Source of the DNA: Chloroflexota bacterium
GTDB lineage: Bacteria > Chloroflexota > UBA6077 > FW602-bin22 > CADDYW01
Reading direction: 5' to 3'
Length of the DNA: 64,000 nucleotides
Assembly: GCA_902810745.1 (NCBI GenBank)
Contig: CADDYW010000004.1
Span: 62,001-126,000, forward strand
Shown here: positions 1 through 8,773 of the stretch, one piece after another
How positions within the stretch are numbered: the stretch's first letter is position 1
Layout: each line of letters begins with the position of its first letter
The notes under the pieces: model-generated
What the model was told of the DNA's origin: nothing
The model's input: only the letters and a program-made list of their open reading frames with translations
The model's database searches: none
Made by a program: the position numbers and the translations under genes

Positions 1-1
1 C

Positions 2-1582
2 GTGGGGCTACCGATTTTGTTCGTCGGCGGCCTGGCGCTCGCGGCCGAAGCACTCATCCCTGCCTACCTCCACCTGCAGCTTACGGATCGCACCAACGTA
101 TCCTACGCTTTCAGTAGCACGGGCTTTGCGCTCCACGAAGCGCTGGGCCTGGTACTACCGAGCGGGTTCGGCGGTACGCCTCTCTACAACGGAATCTTTA
201 CCCTGCTCCTTGTCGCCGTGGGGCTCAGCACTCCGACTCGACGGTCCAACAAGCTTTTCTGGGCAGGGCTGGCGGTCCTCAGCCTGATCCTCTCTTTTGG
301 CGGAAACACTTTCCTCCAGCAGATCTCCTATCTTCTTCTCGGGCCTCTCAAGTTCCGTCAGTACGAGCGCTCGGTCTTCCTGGTGGATCTCTGCGTCGCG
401 GTGCTCGCGGGGTATGGTGCCGCCGAGCTCTCACACGCTCGGGACCTTGCGCTCGGCTGGCTTCGCCGTGTCTCCATCGGAGCGGTAAGCGCCATCGTGG
501 GCTTTGGGGTGCTGGCCGCGGTCCAGTATGCCGGAGCAGCGGGGGATACGCAGTCGCGGCTTCTCAGCCTGCTCGACCGGGCGGTGTTCAGCGGTCTCAT
601 CCTGAGCCTGGGTGTCGCTCTCCTTCTGACGCGCCAGCGACGCGTGCTCCGTCCAGCGGTCGCGGGACTCTTTGCCGTGCTTCTGATCTGGCTCGATCTC
701 TTCTCGACGAACTGGCAAAACAATCTCCAGCCTGGCGATCCCGATCGGCTGGTCGCGTCCAGTCCAATCGCCGATTATCTGGAGAATTACACGAGCGGCC
801 TGTATCGTATCGCGAGCGAGGGCCTGCTTCCCGGCGATGGCAACGCCGGATCGCTGTTCCGGTTGCAGGATGTCGTCGGCAATACGCCACTGGAGACGCG
901 CGATTACGCGGATTTCACTGCCAAAGTGCCAGAGCTCGTCCGCTGGCAGGTGCTTGGCGTCCGCTACGTCGTCACGACACGCAAGATCGACGATCCACGG
1001 CTGCACCTGCTGCGTCAGGACGGGCAGAAGTACCTGTACGAGCTCGACGAGAAAGTACGCTTACCCCGCGCCTACGTCGTCGAACAGACGATTTACGCCC
1101 CGGATCACGAGGTCGCGCTCGACCTGCTCAAGAGCATCGATCTCCGCCGCATGGCGGTCGTGGAGGATCCGCATCTCACTCTCAACGCTACGACGACGTC
1201 ACCGTCGGCAGTCCAGATCACCGCGTACGGCTCGAACAGTCTGTCGTTGACCGCCAAGCTTTCCGTACCCGGGCTTCTGGTCCTGGGCGACGTGGATTAT
1301 CCCGGCTGGCAGGCGGAGGTTGACGGGCGACCAGCATCGATCGTGCGCACCAACGGGATCGTTCGTGGGGTCCCGCTTCAGCCCGGACAGCACACGGTTC
1401 ACTTCCAGTTCGTACCCCCCGGTCTCGCCGAGGGGCAGCGTCTCAGCACCCTCGGGAGAACTGTCCTGCTCGATATCGTCGCGGCAGAAGTCATCCTTCG
1501 CGCCCTCTGGGCTGGGTTCAGACTCGCCCGTCAGGTCCAGGGCAAGGCTCGTTTCAGGGTGACGGCACGCCGTGCCTCTTGA
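2..1582 (+). CDS. YfhO-family membrane protein, C-terminal part (5' end outside window)
   Basis: The reading frame is open at the window edge, so the true start lies upstream; 526 residues are visible. The first ~210 residues contain several hydrophobic membrane segments, and the rest is a soluble extracytoplasmic region ending in one more hydrophobic stretch (about residues 485-505). The late segment with a 'YPGWQAEVDG' motif followed by a 'GVPLQPGQHTV' motif is the typical C-terminal beta-domain of YfhO-family proteins, large integral membrane proteins related to GT-C glycosyltransferases. Members are linked to glycosylation of lipids or teichoic acids in Firmicutes; the substrate here is unknown. 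It ends 368 bases before pdxS and is probably a separate transcription unit. Confidence 0.75.
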   Translation: MGLPILFVGGLALAAEALIPAYLHLQLTDRTNVSYAFSSTGFALHEALGLVLPSGFGGTPLYNGIFTLLLVAVGLSTPTRRSNKLFWAGLAVLSLILSFGGNTFLQQISYLLLGPLKFRQYERSVFLVDLCVAVLAGYGAAELSHARDLALGWLRRVSIGAVSAIVGFGVLAAVQYAGAAGDTQSRLLSLLDRAVFSGLILSLGVALLLTRQRRVLRPAVAGLFAVLLIWLDLFSTNWQNNLQPGDPDRLVASSPIADYLENYTSGLYRIASEGLLPGDGNAGSLFRLQDVVGNTPLETRDYADFTAKVPELVRWQVLGVRYVVTTRKIDDPRLHLLRQDGQKYLYELDEKVRLPRAYVVEQTIYAPDHEVALDLLKSIDLRRMAVVEDPHLTLNATTTSPSAVQITAYGSNSLSLTAKLSVPGLLVLGDVDYPGWQAEVDGRPASIVRTNGIVRGVPLQPGQHTVHFQFVPPGLAEGQRLSTLGRTVLLDIVAAEVILRALWAGFRLARQVQGKARFRVTARRAS

Positions 1583-1683
1583 CGGGCGCGGCAGGCTCGA
1601 GCCGGTCGCTCGCCGCTCGCAACGTCTCCCGATCATCGTGCTGACAGTGGAGACGGCGGGGATCGGGCGCGCTGTTCCCTCGA

Positions 1684-1712
1684 TTGCCGAGGCATTGGAG
1701 CCATGGTAGAAT
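1684..1712 (+). promoter_or_regulatory. Candidate sigma-70 promoter of the pdxST operon
   Basis: TTGCCG at 1684-1689 and TAGAAT at 1707-1712 are separated by exactly 17 bases (4/6 and 5/6 matches to consensus). It lies in the gap before pdxS and would start transcription near 1719, leaving a leader of about 230 bases. Confidence 0.55.
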
Positions 1713-1718
1713 TGATTG

Positions 1719-1950
1719 GCAGAAGTCTGTCGGGGCCAGGTCGCGCCGTGTCTGGGCGACGAAGGATTCCCATGATCTCGTTCATCGCGGCCAGGCCAGG
1801 CGGGAGAACGACCAGAGGATCGATCTGTTGGGCGGGTACGGGAGCGAGAGCACCACGAAAGAGTGTACGGTCGGTATCGTGCTGCTCCGCGGTGCCCGTG
1901 GCGTTATCACCGTCGAACGACATTAGGACACAAGTGGGGAGGGCTATACC
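1719..1950 (+). other. Long 5' leader before pdxS, no recognised riboswitch
   Basis: The 1583-1950 gap holds no convincing gene. If the promoter at 1684-1712 is used, about 230 untranslated bases precede the pdxS GTG. I see no known riboswitch core or terminator hairpin with a U-run, but the length is more than a ribosome binding site needs. A GGGAGG ribosome binding site lies at 1937-1942, 8 bases before the start. Confidence 0.35.
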
Positions 1951-2832
1951 GTGGATACGGGAACCTGGACTGTAAAGAAGGGTCTCGCCGAGATGCTGAA
2001 GGGCGGCGTCATCATGGACGTCGTGACCGCGGAGCACGCACGAATCGCGGAAGAAGCGGGCGCGTGCGCAGTTATGGCGCTGGAACGCGTCCCGGCCGAC
2101 ATTCGCGCTGCGGGTGGCGTCGCGCGGATGAGTGATCCCAAGCTCATTCGTGAGATCCAGGATGCCGTCACCATTCCCGTGATGGCGAAGTGTCGAATCG
2201 GACACTTTGTCGAGGCACAGGTTCTCGAAGCCCTCAAGATCGACTATATCGACGAGTCCGAAGTTCTAACGCCCGCGGATGAATCGCACCACATCAACAA
2301 GCATGCGTTCAAGGTACCGTTCGTCTGTGGTGCACGCAATCTGGGCGAGGCGCTCCGTCGTATCGGCGAGGGCGCGGCGATGATTCGGACCAAGGGCGAA
2401 GCTGGTACCGGCAACATCGTCGAAGCAGTGCGACACATGCGGACGGTGATGGACGAGATTCGTAAGATTCAGAATATGCCCGAAGAAGAGCTGATGGCCG
2501 AGGCAAAAGAGCTAGGTGCTCCCTACGAGCTCGTCCTCGAGGTGCATCGGACCGGCAAGCTCCCGGTCGTGAACTTCGCCGCGGGTGGGATCGCGACGCC
2601 CGCGGACGCGGCGCTGATGATGCAGCTTGGCGCCGATGGCGTGTTCGTGGGCTCGGGCATCTTCAAGTCGTCGAACCCGGCTGCGCGGGCGCGAGCGATT
2701 GTGCAGGCAACGACCCACTACCGCGATCCACAGATCATCGCCGAAGTATCGGCTGGCCTCGGCGAGGCCATGCGCGGACTGGAGATCGGATCCATTCCGA
2801 AGGAAGAGCTTCTTGCGGCACGAGGCTGGTAG
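1951..2832 (+). CDS. pdxS: Pyridoxal 5'-phosphate synthase lyase subunit PdxS
   Basis: The 293-residue product is full length for PdxS, which builds PLP from ribose 5-phosphate, glyceraldehyde 3-phosphate and ammonia in a 12-mer decorated by PdxT. The substrate-binding lysine is in 'MAKCRIGH' (Lys80), and the second catalytic lysine is in '[10 protein letters not shown]' (Lys148). The (beta/alpha)8 phosphate loop is visible near the C terminus ('[12 protein letters not shown]'). The start is GTG, set by GGGAGG 8 bases upstream. pdxT follows after 5 bases, so both subunits are probably co-translated. Having PdxS/PdxT implies the DXP-independent route to vitamin B6. Confidence 0.97.
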   Translation: MDTGTWTVKKGLAEMLKGGVIMDVVTAEHARIAEEAGACAVMALERVPADIRAAGGVARMSDPKLIREIQDAVTIPVMAKCRIGHFVEAQVLEALKIDYIDESEVLTPADESHHINKHAFKVPFVCGARNLGEALRRIGEGAAMIRTKGEAGTGNIVEAVRHMRTVMDEIRKIQNMPEEELMAEAKELGAPYELVLEVHRTGKLPVVNFAAGGIATPADAALMMQLGADGVFVGSGIFKSSNPAARARAIVQATTHYRDPQIIAEVSAGLGEAMRGLEIGSIPKEELLAARGW

Positions 2833-2837
2833 TCACG

Positions 2838-3422
2838 GTGAAAATCGGCGTACTTGCGCTCCAGGGGGATTTCCGCGAGCACGTTCAGATGCTTCAGCGG
2901 ATGGGGGTAGATACGGTCGAGGTGCGCTTGCCGCGAGATCTCCTGGAGGTCGACGGGCTGATCATTCCGGGAGGCGAGAGCACGACGATCGGCAAGCTCC
3001 TGGTCACGTTCAATATGATGGACGATCTGCGAACGCGCGCGCTGAATGGATTTCCGATCTATGGAACGTGCGCGGGTGCAATCGTGCTCTCGAAGGACGT
3101 TCGTGGCCTGGCGGCCGACCAGCCGTTGATCGGGGTGATGGATACCACAATCCAGCGCAATGCGTTTGGTCGCCAGGTCGATAGCTTCGAAGCTGACCTC
3201 TCCATACCGGTCCTCGGAGAATGCCCGTTCCGGGCGGTTTTCATCCGGGCGCCGGTTATTGAGCGAGTCGGCCCGGAGGTAGAGGTGCTGGCTCGATTGC
3301 CGGACGACACTATCGTGGCTGCCCAGCAGGGTAATCTTCTCGTGACGGCGTTTCATCCGGAGCTGACCGACGATCTACGCTTCCATAGATACTTCGTCCA
3401 GCTAGTCGAGAGGTGTCAATGA
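2838..3422 (+). CDS. pdxT: PLP synthase glutaminase subunit PdxT
   Basis: Class I glutamine amidotransferase of 194 residues that supplies ammonia to PdxS. The family signature 'GGEST' is at residues 45-49, the nucleophile is Cys78 in 'GTCAGAI', and the His/Glu pair is in 'FHPEL' near the C terminus. The length equals the usual PdxT. The start is GTG just after the pdxS stop. The glutaminase is normally active only when docked on PdxS, which fits the tight spacing. Confidence 0.97.
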   Translation: MKIGVLALQGDFREHVQMLQRMGVDTVEVRLPRDLLEVDGLIIPGGESTTIGKLLVTFNMMDDLRTRALNGFPIYGTCAGAIVLSKDVRGLAADQPLIGVMDTTIQRNAFGRQVDSFEADLSIPVLGECPFRAVFIRAPVIERVGPEVEVLARLPDDTIVAAQQGNLLVTAFHPELTDDLRFHRYFVQLVERCQ

Positions 3423-3432
3423 GGCGCCCCTC

Positions 3433-4392
3433 GTGCGAGAGCCGATGATTCGGGCGTTACGGCCCACCGACATTCTCCCGTTTGTCGCGTTCTGCCACCA
3501 GGTGTCATGCGGCTCCGACGACCGGACGTCGGTCCTCACTCGATCCCTGTCTGCTATCGGCGTGTTCCTTGAGCGGTCGCTGGCCCTCGAACCAGGACGA
3601 GAAAGCTGGGTTCAGATCGAACACGGGCAGATCTCCGGCCTGGTGAGCGCGAAGCGACGCGAGGGCGCTGATATCTGGGACATCGATCAGCTTGTGTACG
3701 TGCCGTCGCCCGATGCGCCTCGGACCTGCGCGCGTCTGCTCAAGCATCTGCTGGCGGCGGCGAGCGACGACGGGGTACAGAAGGTCTTTCTTCGCCTCGA
3801 GTCGGATAATCCTGCCCTTGAATGGGCGCGGCAGGTCGGCTTCGTCCAGTATTCGACCGAGACGATCTATCATCTGCCAGAGGTCCCGGTTCCGGCACAT
3901 CCGCCGCGGGTGCAGCGTCTGCGCCCGCGCCGTCCCGCCGATCACCAGGCATTATTCCAGCTATACTGCAGCGCGGTGCCGGTGCGCGTGCGACAGGCAG
4001 AGGGAATGACATTGCACGAGTGGCGATGGACCGATGGCTGGTGGCTCGACCCGATGAGCCTGCAGATCTTCCGCCACCACCGCCGTGTCGATTACGTCGT
4101 CGAGTCGACGGAGCGATTGTCTGGCTGGTTGCAGGTCGAGCGGAGAATGAGGCGGCTGACAGTTCTCACGGATACTCGCGAGGAGATCGACGTCGAGGCG
4201 CTCGTCCGCTACGGTCTTACCAGGCTTCGCGCGGGGGGTGATGCCTACTGCGCGGTTCGCGACTATCAGCCCGAGCTTGGCCGTGCACTTGAAGAGATTG
4301 GATTCAGTCCGATTGGGAGCCAATCGCTCCTTACCCGCGCCCTGGCGACAAGAATACCTGAAGGAAAACTGGTACCAGTACGAGCATCCTAA
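3433..4392 (+). CDS. GNAT-family N-acetyltransferase, possibly two tandem domains
   Basis: 319 residues. The first half (about 60-150) has the GNAT pattern: a beta-strand run 'ISGLVSAKRR', a 'WDIDQLVYVP' strand, then a helix and 'ALEWARQVGF', the usual end of an acetyl-CoA-binding fold. The second half (about 160-319) is similar in layout but lacks a clear acetyl-CoA loop and may be a degenerate second copy. The start is GTG with GAGG at 3421-3424, 8 bases upstream; ATG at 3445 is an alternative. It sits 10 bases after pdxT and 2 before the R3H ATPase, so it is in the same operon. The substrate is unknown. Confidence 0.7.
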   Translation: MREPMIRALRPTDILPFVAFCHQVSCGSDDRTSVLTRSLSAIGVFLERSLALEPGRESWVQIEHGQISGLVSAKRREGADIWDIDQLVYVPSPDAPRTCARLLKHLLAAASDDGVQKVFLRLESDNPALEWARQVGFVQYSTETIYHLPEVPVPAHPPRVQRLRPRRPADHQALFQLYCSAVPVRVRQAEGMTLHEWRWTDGWWLDPMSLQIFRHHRRVDYVVESTERLSGWLQVERRMRRLTVLTDTREEIDVEALVRYGLTRLRAGGDAYCAVRDYQPELGRALEEIGFSPIGSQSLLTRALATRIPEGKLVPVRAS

Positions 4393-4394
4393 AT

Positions 4395-6086
4395 ATGACG
4401 TATCATCACACACGTAGATTGGGCGCCGACGAGTTTCGGCGCGGTGGCGCGTCCTTTTCGCGCCGGATCGGGGGTCTGTTCGACGGTCGTCCACCGCGAC
4501 CGGCGATTCCTCCGCTGCCGCCCACGACGGTCGTGCAGCGGCAGATCACCGACAATATCGATGCGCTGCTCCAGACTTTGCCGCCTCGCATCGTCGAGCC
4601 GCTGCGGGAGCTCGAAGACCGCGACGCGTTGCTCGAGGTGGTTCTCGATCTCGGACGCGTCCCGGAAGCAAGATTTCCTGGCCGCGAGGTCGTCCTCTCC
4701 ACCCAGGAAGTGACGGACGAAGACATCGATTACGTTGTCTCGCGTATCGGCGAGTTTGGCGACGACAACCGCGCCGGGATCGAGCGAACGCTGCACCGGA
4801 TCTCTTGCATGCGGAATCGTAAGGGTCGCATCGTCGGCTTGACCTGCCGCATCGGGCGTGCTGTCTATGGCACGATTGCGATCATCCGCGACATCGTCGA
4901 GTCCGGACGAAGCGTTCTGCTGCTCGGACGGCCTGGCGTCGGAAAGACGACGATGCTGCGCGAGGTAGCCCGCGTCCTGGCCGACGATCTGAAGAAGCGT
5001 GTCATCATCGTCGACACCTCGAACGAGATCGCGGGCGATGGGGATATCCCCCACCCGGGTATCGGGCACGCGCGGCGAATGCAGGTTCCAACCCCGAGCC
5101 TTCAGCACGCCGTGATGATCGAGGCGGTCGAGAATCACATGCCGGAAGTGATCATTATCGACGAGATTGGCACCGAGCTCGAAGCACAAGCGGCACGAAC
5201 GATCGCTGAGCGTGGCGTCCAGCTCGTCGGCACGGCGCACGGAAACACGCTCGAGAACCTGATGCTCAATCCGACGCTGTCCGACCTGATCGGGGGAATC
5301 CAGAGCGTCACGTTATCAGACGAGGAAGCTCGGCGCCGCGGGACACAGAAGTCGATCCTGGAGCGCAAGGCGCCCCCGACGTTCGACGTGGTCGTCGAAA
5401 TTCAGTCGTGGGATAACGTCGCGGTTCATCGCGACGTCGCCAGCACCGTAGACTCGCTTCTGCGCGGGCACCCGGCGCCAGCCGAGCTGCGTTCGGTCGG
5501 AGCCGGCGGCCAGGTGACGATCGAGCAGGTTGAGGCACCGTCCGTTCCGGCGCCAGCATCCGGGCCACGATTGGAGGCGATCCCGCCGCGCCGTCTCCCC
5601 TCTCCCCGAAGCGCGGGGAAGGGAATGCGGATTTACGCGTATGGCGTGAGCCAGAAGCGCGTTGAGCAGGCGGCCCACGAGCTTCAGCTTCCGGTCGAGC
5701 TGACCAAAGACGTTCACCAGGCCCGCGCCGTGATCACGCTGAAGAATTACTACCGAAAGAAGCCAGCGGCCGTCCAGGACGCCGAAGAGCTGGGTATTCC
5801 AGTCTACGTCCTCAAGAGTAACACGTTGGTGCAGGTCCAGCAGTGCCTCGCGAGCCTGTTCGAGCTGGACACTCCGCCAGATCCGGTCGCGGCGGCCCTG
5901 GCCGAGACGCAGGATGCGATTGATCACGTCCTCACGCAGGAGAAGGCAGTCGAGCTCACGCCGCAGAACGCGTACATCCGCCGCCTGCAGCACGAGATGG
6001 CAGAGAAGTACAATCTCGCCTCGCGCAGCGAGGGCAAAGAGCCATACCGTCGCGTGAGGATCTATCGCGGGCCCGGTCAGAGCTAG
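4395..6086 (+). CDS. R3H-domain AAA ATPase (Ycf45/SpoIIIAA-like)
   Basis: 563 residues. Residues ~40-330 form an ATPase with Walker A 'GRPGVGKTT' near residue 177 and Walker B 'VIIIDEIGTELEA' near 250, followed by 'LVGTAHGN', as in SpoIIIAA/Ycf45 ring ATPases. A basic proline-rich linker (~370-410) leads to a second region and a C-terminal R3H domain (~510-563, 'AYIRRLQHEMAEKY'), which binds single-stranded nucleic acid. The architecture is known in cyanobacteria, plastids and Chloroflexota but its role is not established. It lies between the GNAT gene and tmk with gaps of 2-3 bases, so it is probably co-expressed with PLP and dTTP synthesis genes. Confidence 0.88.
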   Translation: MTYHHTRRLGADEFRRGGASFSRRIGGLFDGRPPRPAIPPLPPTTVVQRQITDNIDALLQTLPPRIVEPLRELEDRDALLEVVLDLGRVPEARFPGREVVLSTQEVTDEDIDYVVSRIGEFGDDNRAGIERTLHRISCMRNRKGRIVGLTCRIGRAVYGTIAIIRDIVESGRSVLLLGRPGVGKTTMLREVARVLADDLKKRVIIVDTSNEIAGDGDIPHPGIGHARRMQVPTPSLQHAVMIEAVENHMPEVIIIDEIGTELEAQAARTIAERGVQLVGTAHGNTLENLMLNPTLSDLIGGIQSVTLSDEEARRRGTQKSILERKAPPTFDVVVEIQSWDNVAVHRDVASTVDSLLRGHPAPAELRSVGAGGQVTIEQVEAPSVPAPASGPRLEAIPPRRLPSPRSAGKGMRIYAYGVSQKRVEQAAHELQLPVELTKDVHQARAVITLKNYYRKKPAAVQDAEELGIPVYVLKSNTLVQVQQCLASLFELDTPPDPVAAALAETQDAIDHVLTQEKAVELTPQNAYIRRLQHEMAEKYNLASRSEGKEPYRRVRIYRGPGQS

Positions 6087-6089
6087 ATC

Positions 6090-6710
6090 GTGTTCATCAC
6101 GTTCGAGGGGCCCGAGGGGGCGGGTAAGACGACGCAGCTCGGTCTTCTGCGCGATCGTCTGGAGTCGGACGGTTGGAATGTCCTGACGACCTTCGAGCCT
6201 GGAGGCACCCCCGTCGGCGACGCGATTCGCCAGATCCTGCTTGCGTCTGACCGCGATTCTGGCCCCGTCGCACGCGCCGAGGTGCTGCTCTTCGCGGCCG
6301 CGCGAGCCCAGCTCGTCGATCAGGTGATCGCTCCGGCGCTCCGTCGTGGCTACATCGTGCTATGCGATCGCTATAACGATTCGACGCTTGCCTATCAGGT
6401 CGGCGGGCGTGGCCTGCCCAGGGATCAGGTGGAGAAAGTGACACGATTCGCCACGGGTGGCCTGGTGCCGGACCTGACCTTCCTTCTGGATCTCGACGTC
6501 AGGGCCGGCCTGGCGCGTAAGCGTTCGACGACAGTGGATCGCATGGAGCGAGAGGAGCTATCATTCCATGAGCACGTGCGTGCTGAGTATCTCGCCCTGG
6601 CACGGAGCGAGCCCGGACGGATCGTCGTGCTGGACGCGACGCGTCCAATCGATGAGCTCGCTGCCGTGATCACCAGGCGGGTAATCGAGAAACTGCGAGA
6701 CGCCGGATAA
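6090..6710 (+). CDS. tmk: Thymidylate kinase
   Basis: 206 residues, normal for dTMP kinase, which phosphorylates dTMP to dTDP. P-loop 'EGPEGAGKTTQ' is at about residues 6-16, the 'DRY' substrate motif is in 'CDRYNDSTLAYQ', and the lid region 'DRMEREELSFHEHV' follows. The start is GTG, three bases after the R3H gene. The next gene, a c-di-AMP receptor, follows as in many Firmicutes tmk loci. Confidence 0.96.
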   Translation: MFITFEGPEGAGKTTQLGLLRDRLESDGWNVLTTFEPGGTPVGDAIRQILLASDRDSGPVARAEVLLFAAARAQLVDQVIAPALRRGYIVLCDRYNDSTLAYQVGGRGLPRDQVEKVTRFATGGLVPDLTFLLDLDVRAGLARKRSTTVDRMEREELSFHEHVRAEYLALARSEPGRIVVLDATRPIDELAAVITRRVIEKLRDAG

Positions 6711-6731
6711 TTAGAAAGGGGCATTCCCGAG

Positions 6732-7061
6732 ATGAAGCTCGTGCTTGCGATCGTCCATAGCGATGATGCCCCTGGCTTGCTGGATGCGCTGACCCGTCGC
6801 GGCCACCGGGCAACTCGGATCAACACGGCGGGCGGATTTCTGAAGGAGAGTAATGCGACGATTCTCCTCGGCGTGCAGGACGATCTGGTCGACGAGGTGC
6901 TTGGCGTCATTCAGTCCAACTGCCAGACCCGCACCCAGTACGTCAACCCGCTACCGCCGGTGATGGAGCCGGGAGAGTTCTATATGCCCTATCCGGTCGA
7001 GGTTCAGATTGGCGGCGCGACGGTGTTCGTCATGGACGTCGAGCAGGTCGTGCCGCTCTAG
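6732..7061 (+). CDS. Cyclic-di-AMP receptor of the DarA/PstA (DUF970) family
   Basis: 109 residues, the usual length for this PII-like family. The N-terminal 'MKLVLAIVHSDD', 'TRINTAGGFLKESNATIL' and C-terminal 'GGATVFVMDVEQ' are family hallmarks. DarA/PstA trimers bind c-di-AMP; downstream partners are mostly unknown. Ribosome binding sequence GAAAGGGG lies ahead of the ATG. The gene follows tmk by 21 bases and is probably the last gene of the pdx operon. No diadenylate cyclase is in the window, so c-di-AMP synthesis is inferred to be encoded elsewhere. Confidence 0.92.
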   Translation: MKLVLAIVHSDDAPGLLDALTRRGHRATRINTAGGFLKESNATILLGVQDDLVDEVLGVIQSNCQTRTQYVNPLPPVMEPGEFYMPYPVEVQIGGATVFVMDVEQVVPL

Positions 7062-7097
7062 CAGCCTTGACTTGAGCCACCGTCCGCGCCGCGTCGC

Positions 7098-8033
7098 TTA
7101 GCCACCCCGAAGTCGACGGAGCTCGTCGAACAGCTCCTTCTCGCGAGCCGAGAGCTTGGTCGGCAGGACGACCTTCATCTTCGCGAACATGTCTCCGTGG
7201 CCAGTGCCGCCGAAGCGCGGCATCCCCTTGCCAGCCAGACGGAAGACCTGTCCATTCTGGGTCTCAGGAGGAATCCGGAGCGCGACCTTCCCCCCAATCG
7301 TCGGCACCTGCACCTCGCCGCCGAGAACCGCCGTGGTCAGCGGCAGCGCCACCTCACAGTAGAGATCGTCGTCCTTGCGCTCGAACGTACCATGTGGCAG
7401 CACCGTCACCACCAGGTACAGATCGCCGGATGGACCTCCGCCGTAGCCCGTGCCTCCTTCACCGGCGAGCCGGATTCGCTGGCCGGTACGAACGCCGGGG
7501 GGAATGCGGACCTCGATACGACGGGGCGAGACGCCGTTGAGCGAAGGAATCTCGAGGATGCGAACACCGCCGAAGTATGCCTCTTCGAGACTGATGCTGA
7601 TTTGATGCTCCACATCCTCGCCACGCCGTGGGCGTGGACGGGCACGGGTCCCGGTCCGGGTTCCGAAGCCTCCCATACCCGTGCCGAACAGGTTCTCGAG
7701 GATTTCGGAGAAATCCGTACCCGAGCCGAAGTCGAAGTGAATACCTCCCGTCCGCGGATCGAATCCGGGCTGACCGAAACCACCCTGCCCCTGGGCGATG
7801 TGCTCCCAGTTCGGGCCGAACTGATCATACTTTCTGCGCTTCTCCGGGTCCGAAAGGACATCGTAGGCCGCCTGAAGCTCCTTGAACCGCGCCTCCGCCG
7901 TCTTGTCTCCCGGGTTTAGGTCCGGATGGTATTTCCGTGCCAGCTTCCGGTATGCTGCTCGAATTTCCTTGTCAGTTGCGGTTCGGGGCACGCCCAGCAC
8001 GCTGTAGTAATCGCGCACCGTCGATTGTGCCAT
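7098..8033 (-). CDS. DnaJ-family co-chaperone, CbpA type (no zinc finger)
   Basis: 311 residues from ATG at 8033, chosen because GGAGGGG lies just upstream. J domain at residues ~7-72 with the HPD motif in '[10 protein letters not shown]', a Gly/Phe/Arg-rich linker (~78-140), then two C-terminal peptide-binding beta-domains (~145-305). The four CxxCxGxG repeats of classical DnaJ are absent, so this is the CbpA/class B type, a co-chaperone that stimulates Hsp70 ATPase. No dnaK or grpE is adjacent, so it is a solitary copy. Its promoter carries a perfect inverted repeat, suggesting its own repressor. Confidence 0.93.
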   Translation of the reverse strand: MAQSTVRDYYSVLGVPRTATDKEIRAAYRKLARKYHPDLNPGDKTAEARFKELQAAYDVLSDPEKRRKYDQFGPNWEHIAQGQGGFGQPGFDPRTGGIHFDFGSGTDFSEILENLFGTGMGGFGTRTGTRARPRPRRGEDVEHQISISLEEAYFGGVRILEIPSLNGVSPRRIEVRIPPGVRTGQRIRLAGEGGTGYGGGPSGDLYLVVTVLPHGTFERKDDDLYCEVALPLTTAVLGGEVQVPTIGGKVALRIPPETQNGQVFRLAGKGMPRFGGTGHGDMFAKMKVVLPTKLSAREKELFDELRRLRGG

Positions 8034-8134
8034 AGCCCCTCCCTGTGGGCACGAGAAGGTGGAGAAACGCGGGAGCCTGGGTGCACATCTCCCTTGAACG
8101 ACCACCTTCTGGACATTCTCTGGAAGTCTGCCCG

Positions 8135-8160
8135 AATGATATCACCCTGAGTATATCATT
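8135..8160. promoter_or_regulatory. Perfect inverted repeat over the dnaJ promoter (candidate operator)
   Basis: AATGATAT at 8135-8142 and ATATCATT at 8153-8160 form a perfect 8-bp inverted repeat with a 10-base spacer. It covers the whole space between the -35 and -10 boxes and most of the -10. It is not CIRCE (TTAGCACTC-N9-GAGTGCTAA) and not the HAIR element of HspR (CTTGAGT-N7-ACTCAAG). Confidence 0.55.
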
Positions 8161-8165
8161 GTCAA
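8136..8165 (-). promoter_or_regulatory. Consensus sigma-70 promoter of dnaJ
   Basis: Read on the minus strand: TTGACA (8165-8160, 6/6), an 18-base spacer, then TATCAT (8141-8136, 5/6) preceded by TGA, an extended -10. Transcription would start near 8129, about 95 bases before the ATG. Confidence 0.75.
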
Positions 8166-8773
8166 GGTATGTGCCACGGACAAAGTTGAAGCACGGCCCG
8201 ATCGTGTCCGGCTGGCGCCCCATCCCTCGAACCAATGGACGCCAGCGCGGAGCCAGCCGGAAGCCTGAATGACCAGGTTCGCGTTTCGCTGGCCAGAGAA
8301 TGAGGGCCAGAGAATGAGAATGATGGACCTTCTTCCTGAACTGTGATCTGAAGTCCCGTCTCTCGCAGTACGACGAGCGGCGTACGGTCGAGCCGTCCGT
8401 CCGCCAATATGGTCTGGCGTGCACTGCGCAGCCGTGATCCAGCGCCGACCTCGTCGGGACCGACGCCGAAGCCGATCAAACCGACGATACTCTAGGGGAA
8501 GGCTCAGCCGAAGTCAGAGCACATCAGCGGTGGTGGAGCCTGCGTAACCTGGACGGCAGGCGGTGCCTTCCAGCCGGCCCGGGCTGCCCGGTGGCCACCT
8601 GCGGATGCCGGTGACGGGTGAGACGTGCCAGCGCGCCACTGGCGCTCAAGATCTGACGACCGGTCGGGGCATCGTGGCGCAAGGGCAGCTGGGGCAGCGG
8701 GATGGTCGGAGGAGCGCCAGGACGCAACCGTGTCCCGCCCTGCACGGGAATGTCACGACTCGCGGCGTGATCC
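8166..8773. other. About 600 bases with no convincing gene
   Basis: No reading frame here shows protein-like composition or a ribosome binding site. The only structure seen is a 14-base tandem duplication (8291-8304 and 8305-8318). It could be a decayed gene or 3' region of the small protein ending at 8774. Confidence 0.4.
8291..8318. repeat. 14-base tandem duplication
   Basis: GGCCAGAGAATGAG occurs twice in direct succession (8291-8304, 8305-8318), followed by a partial third copy (AATGA). It lies in a gene-poor stretch and looks like a slippage product. Confidence 0.8.

Noticed and set aside
7197-7919. 240-residue plus-strand frame across dnaJ
   Set aside because: Antisense shadow of dnaJ without start signal.
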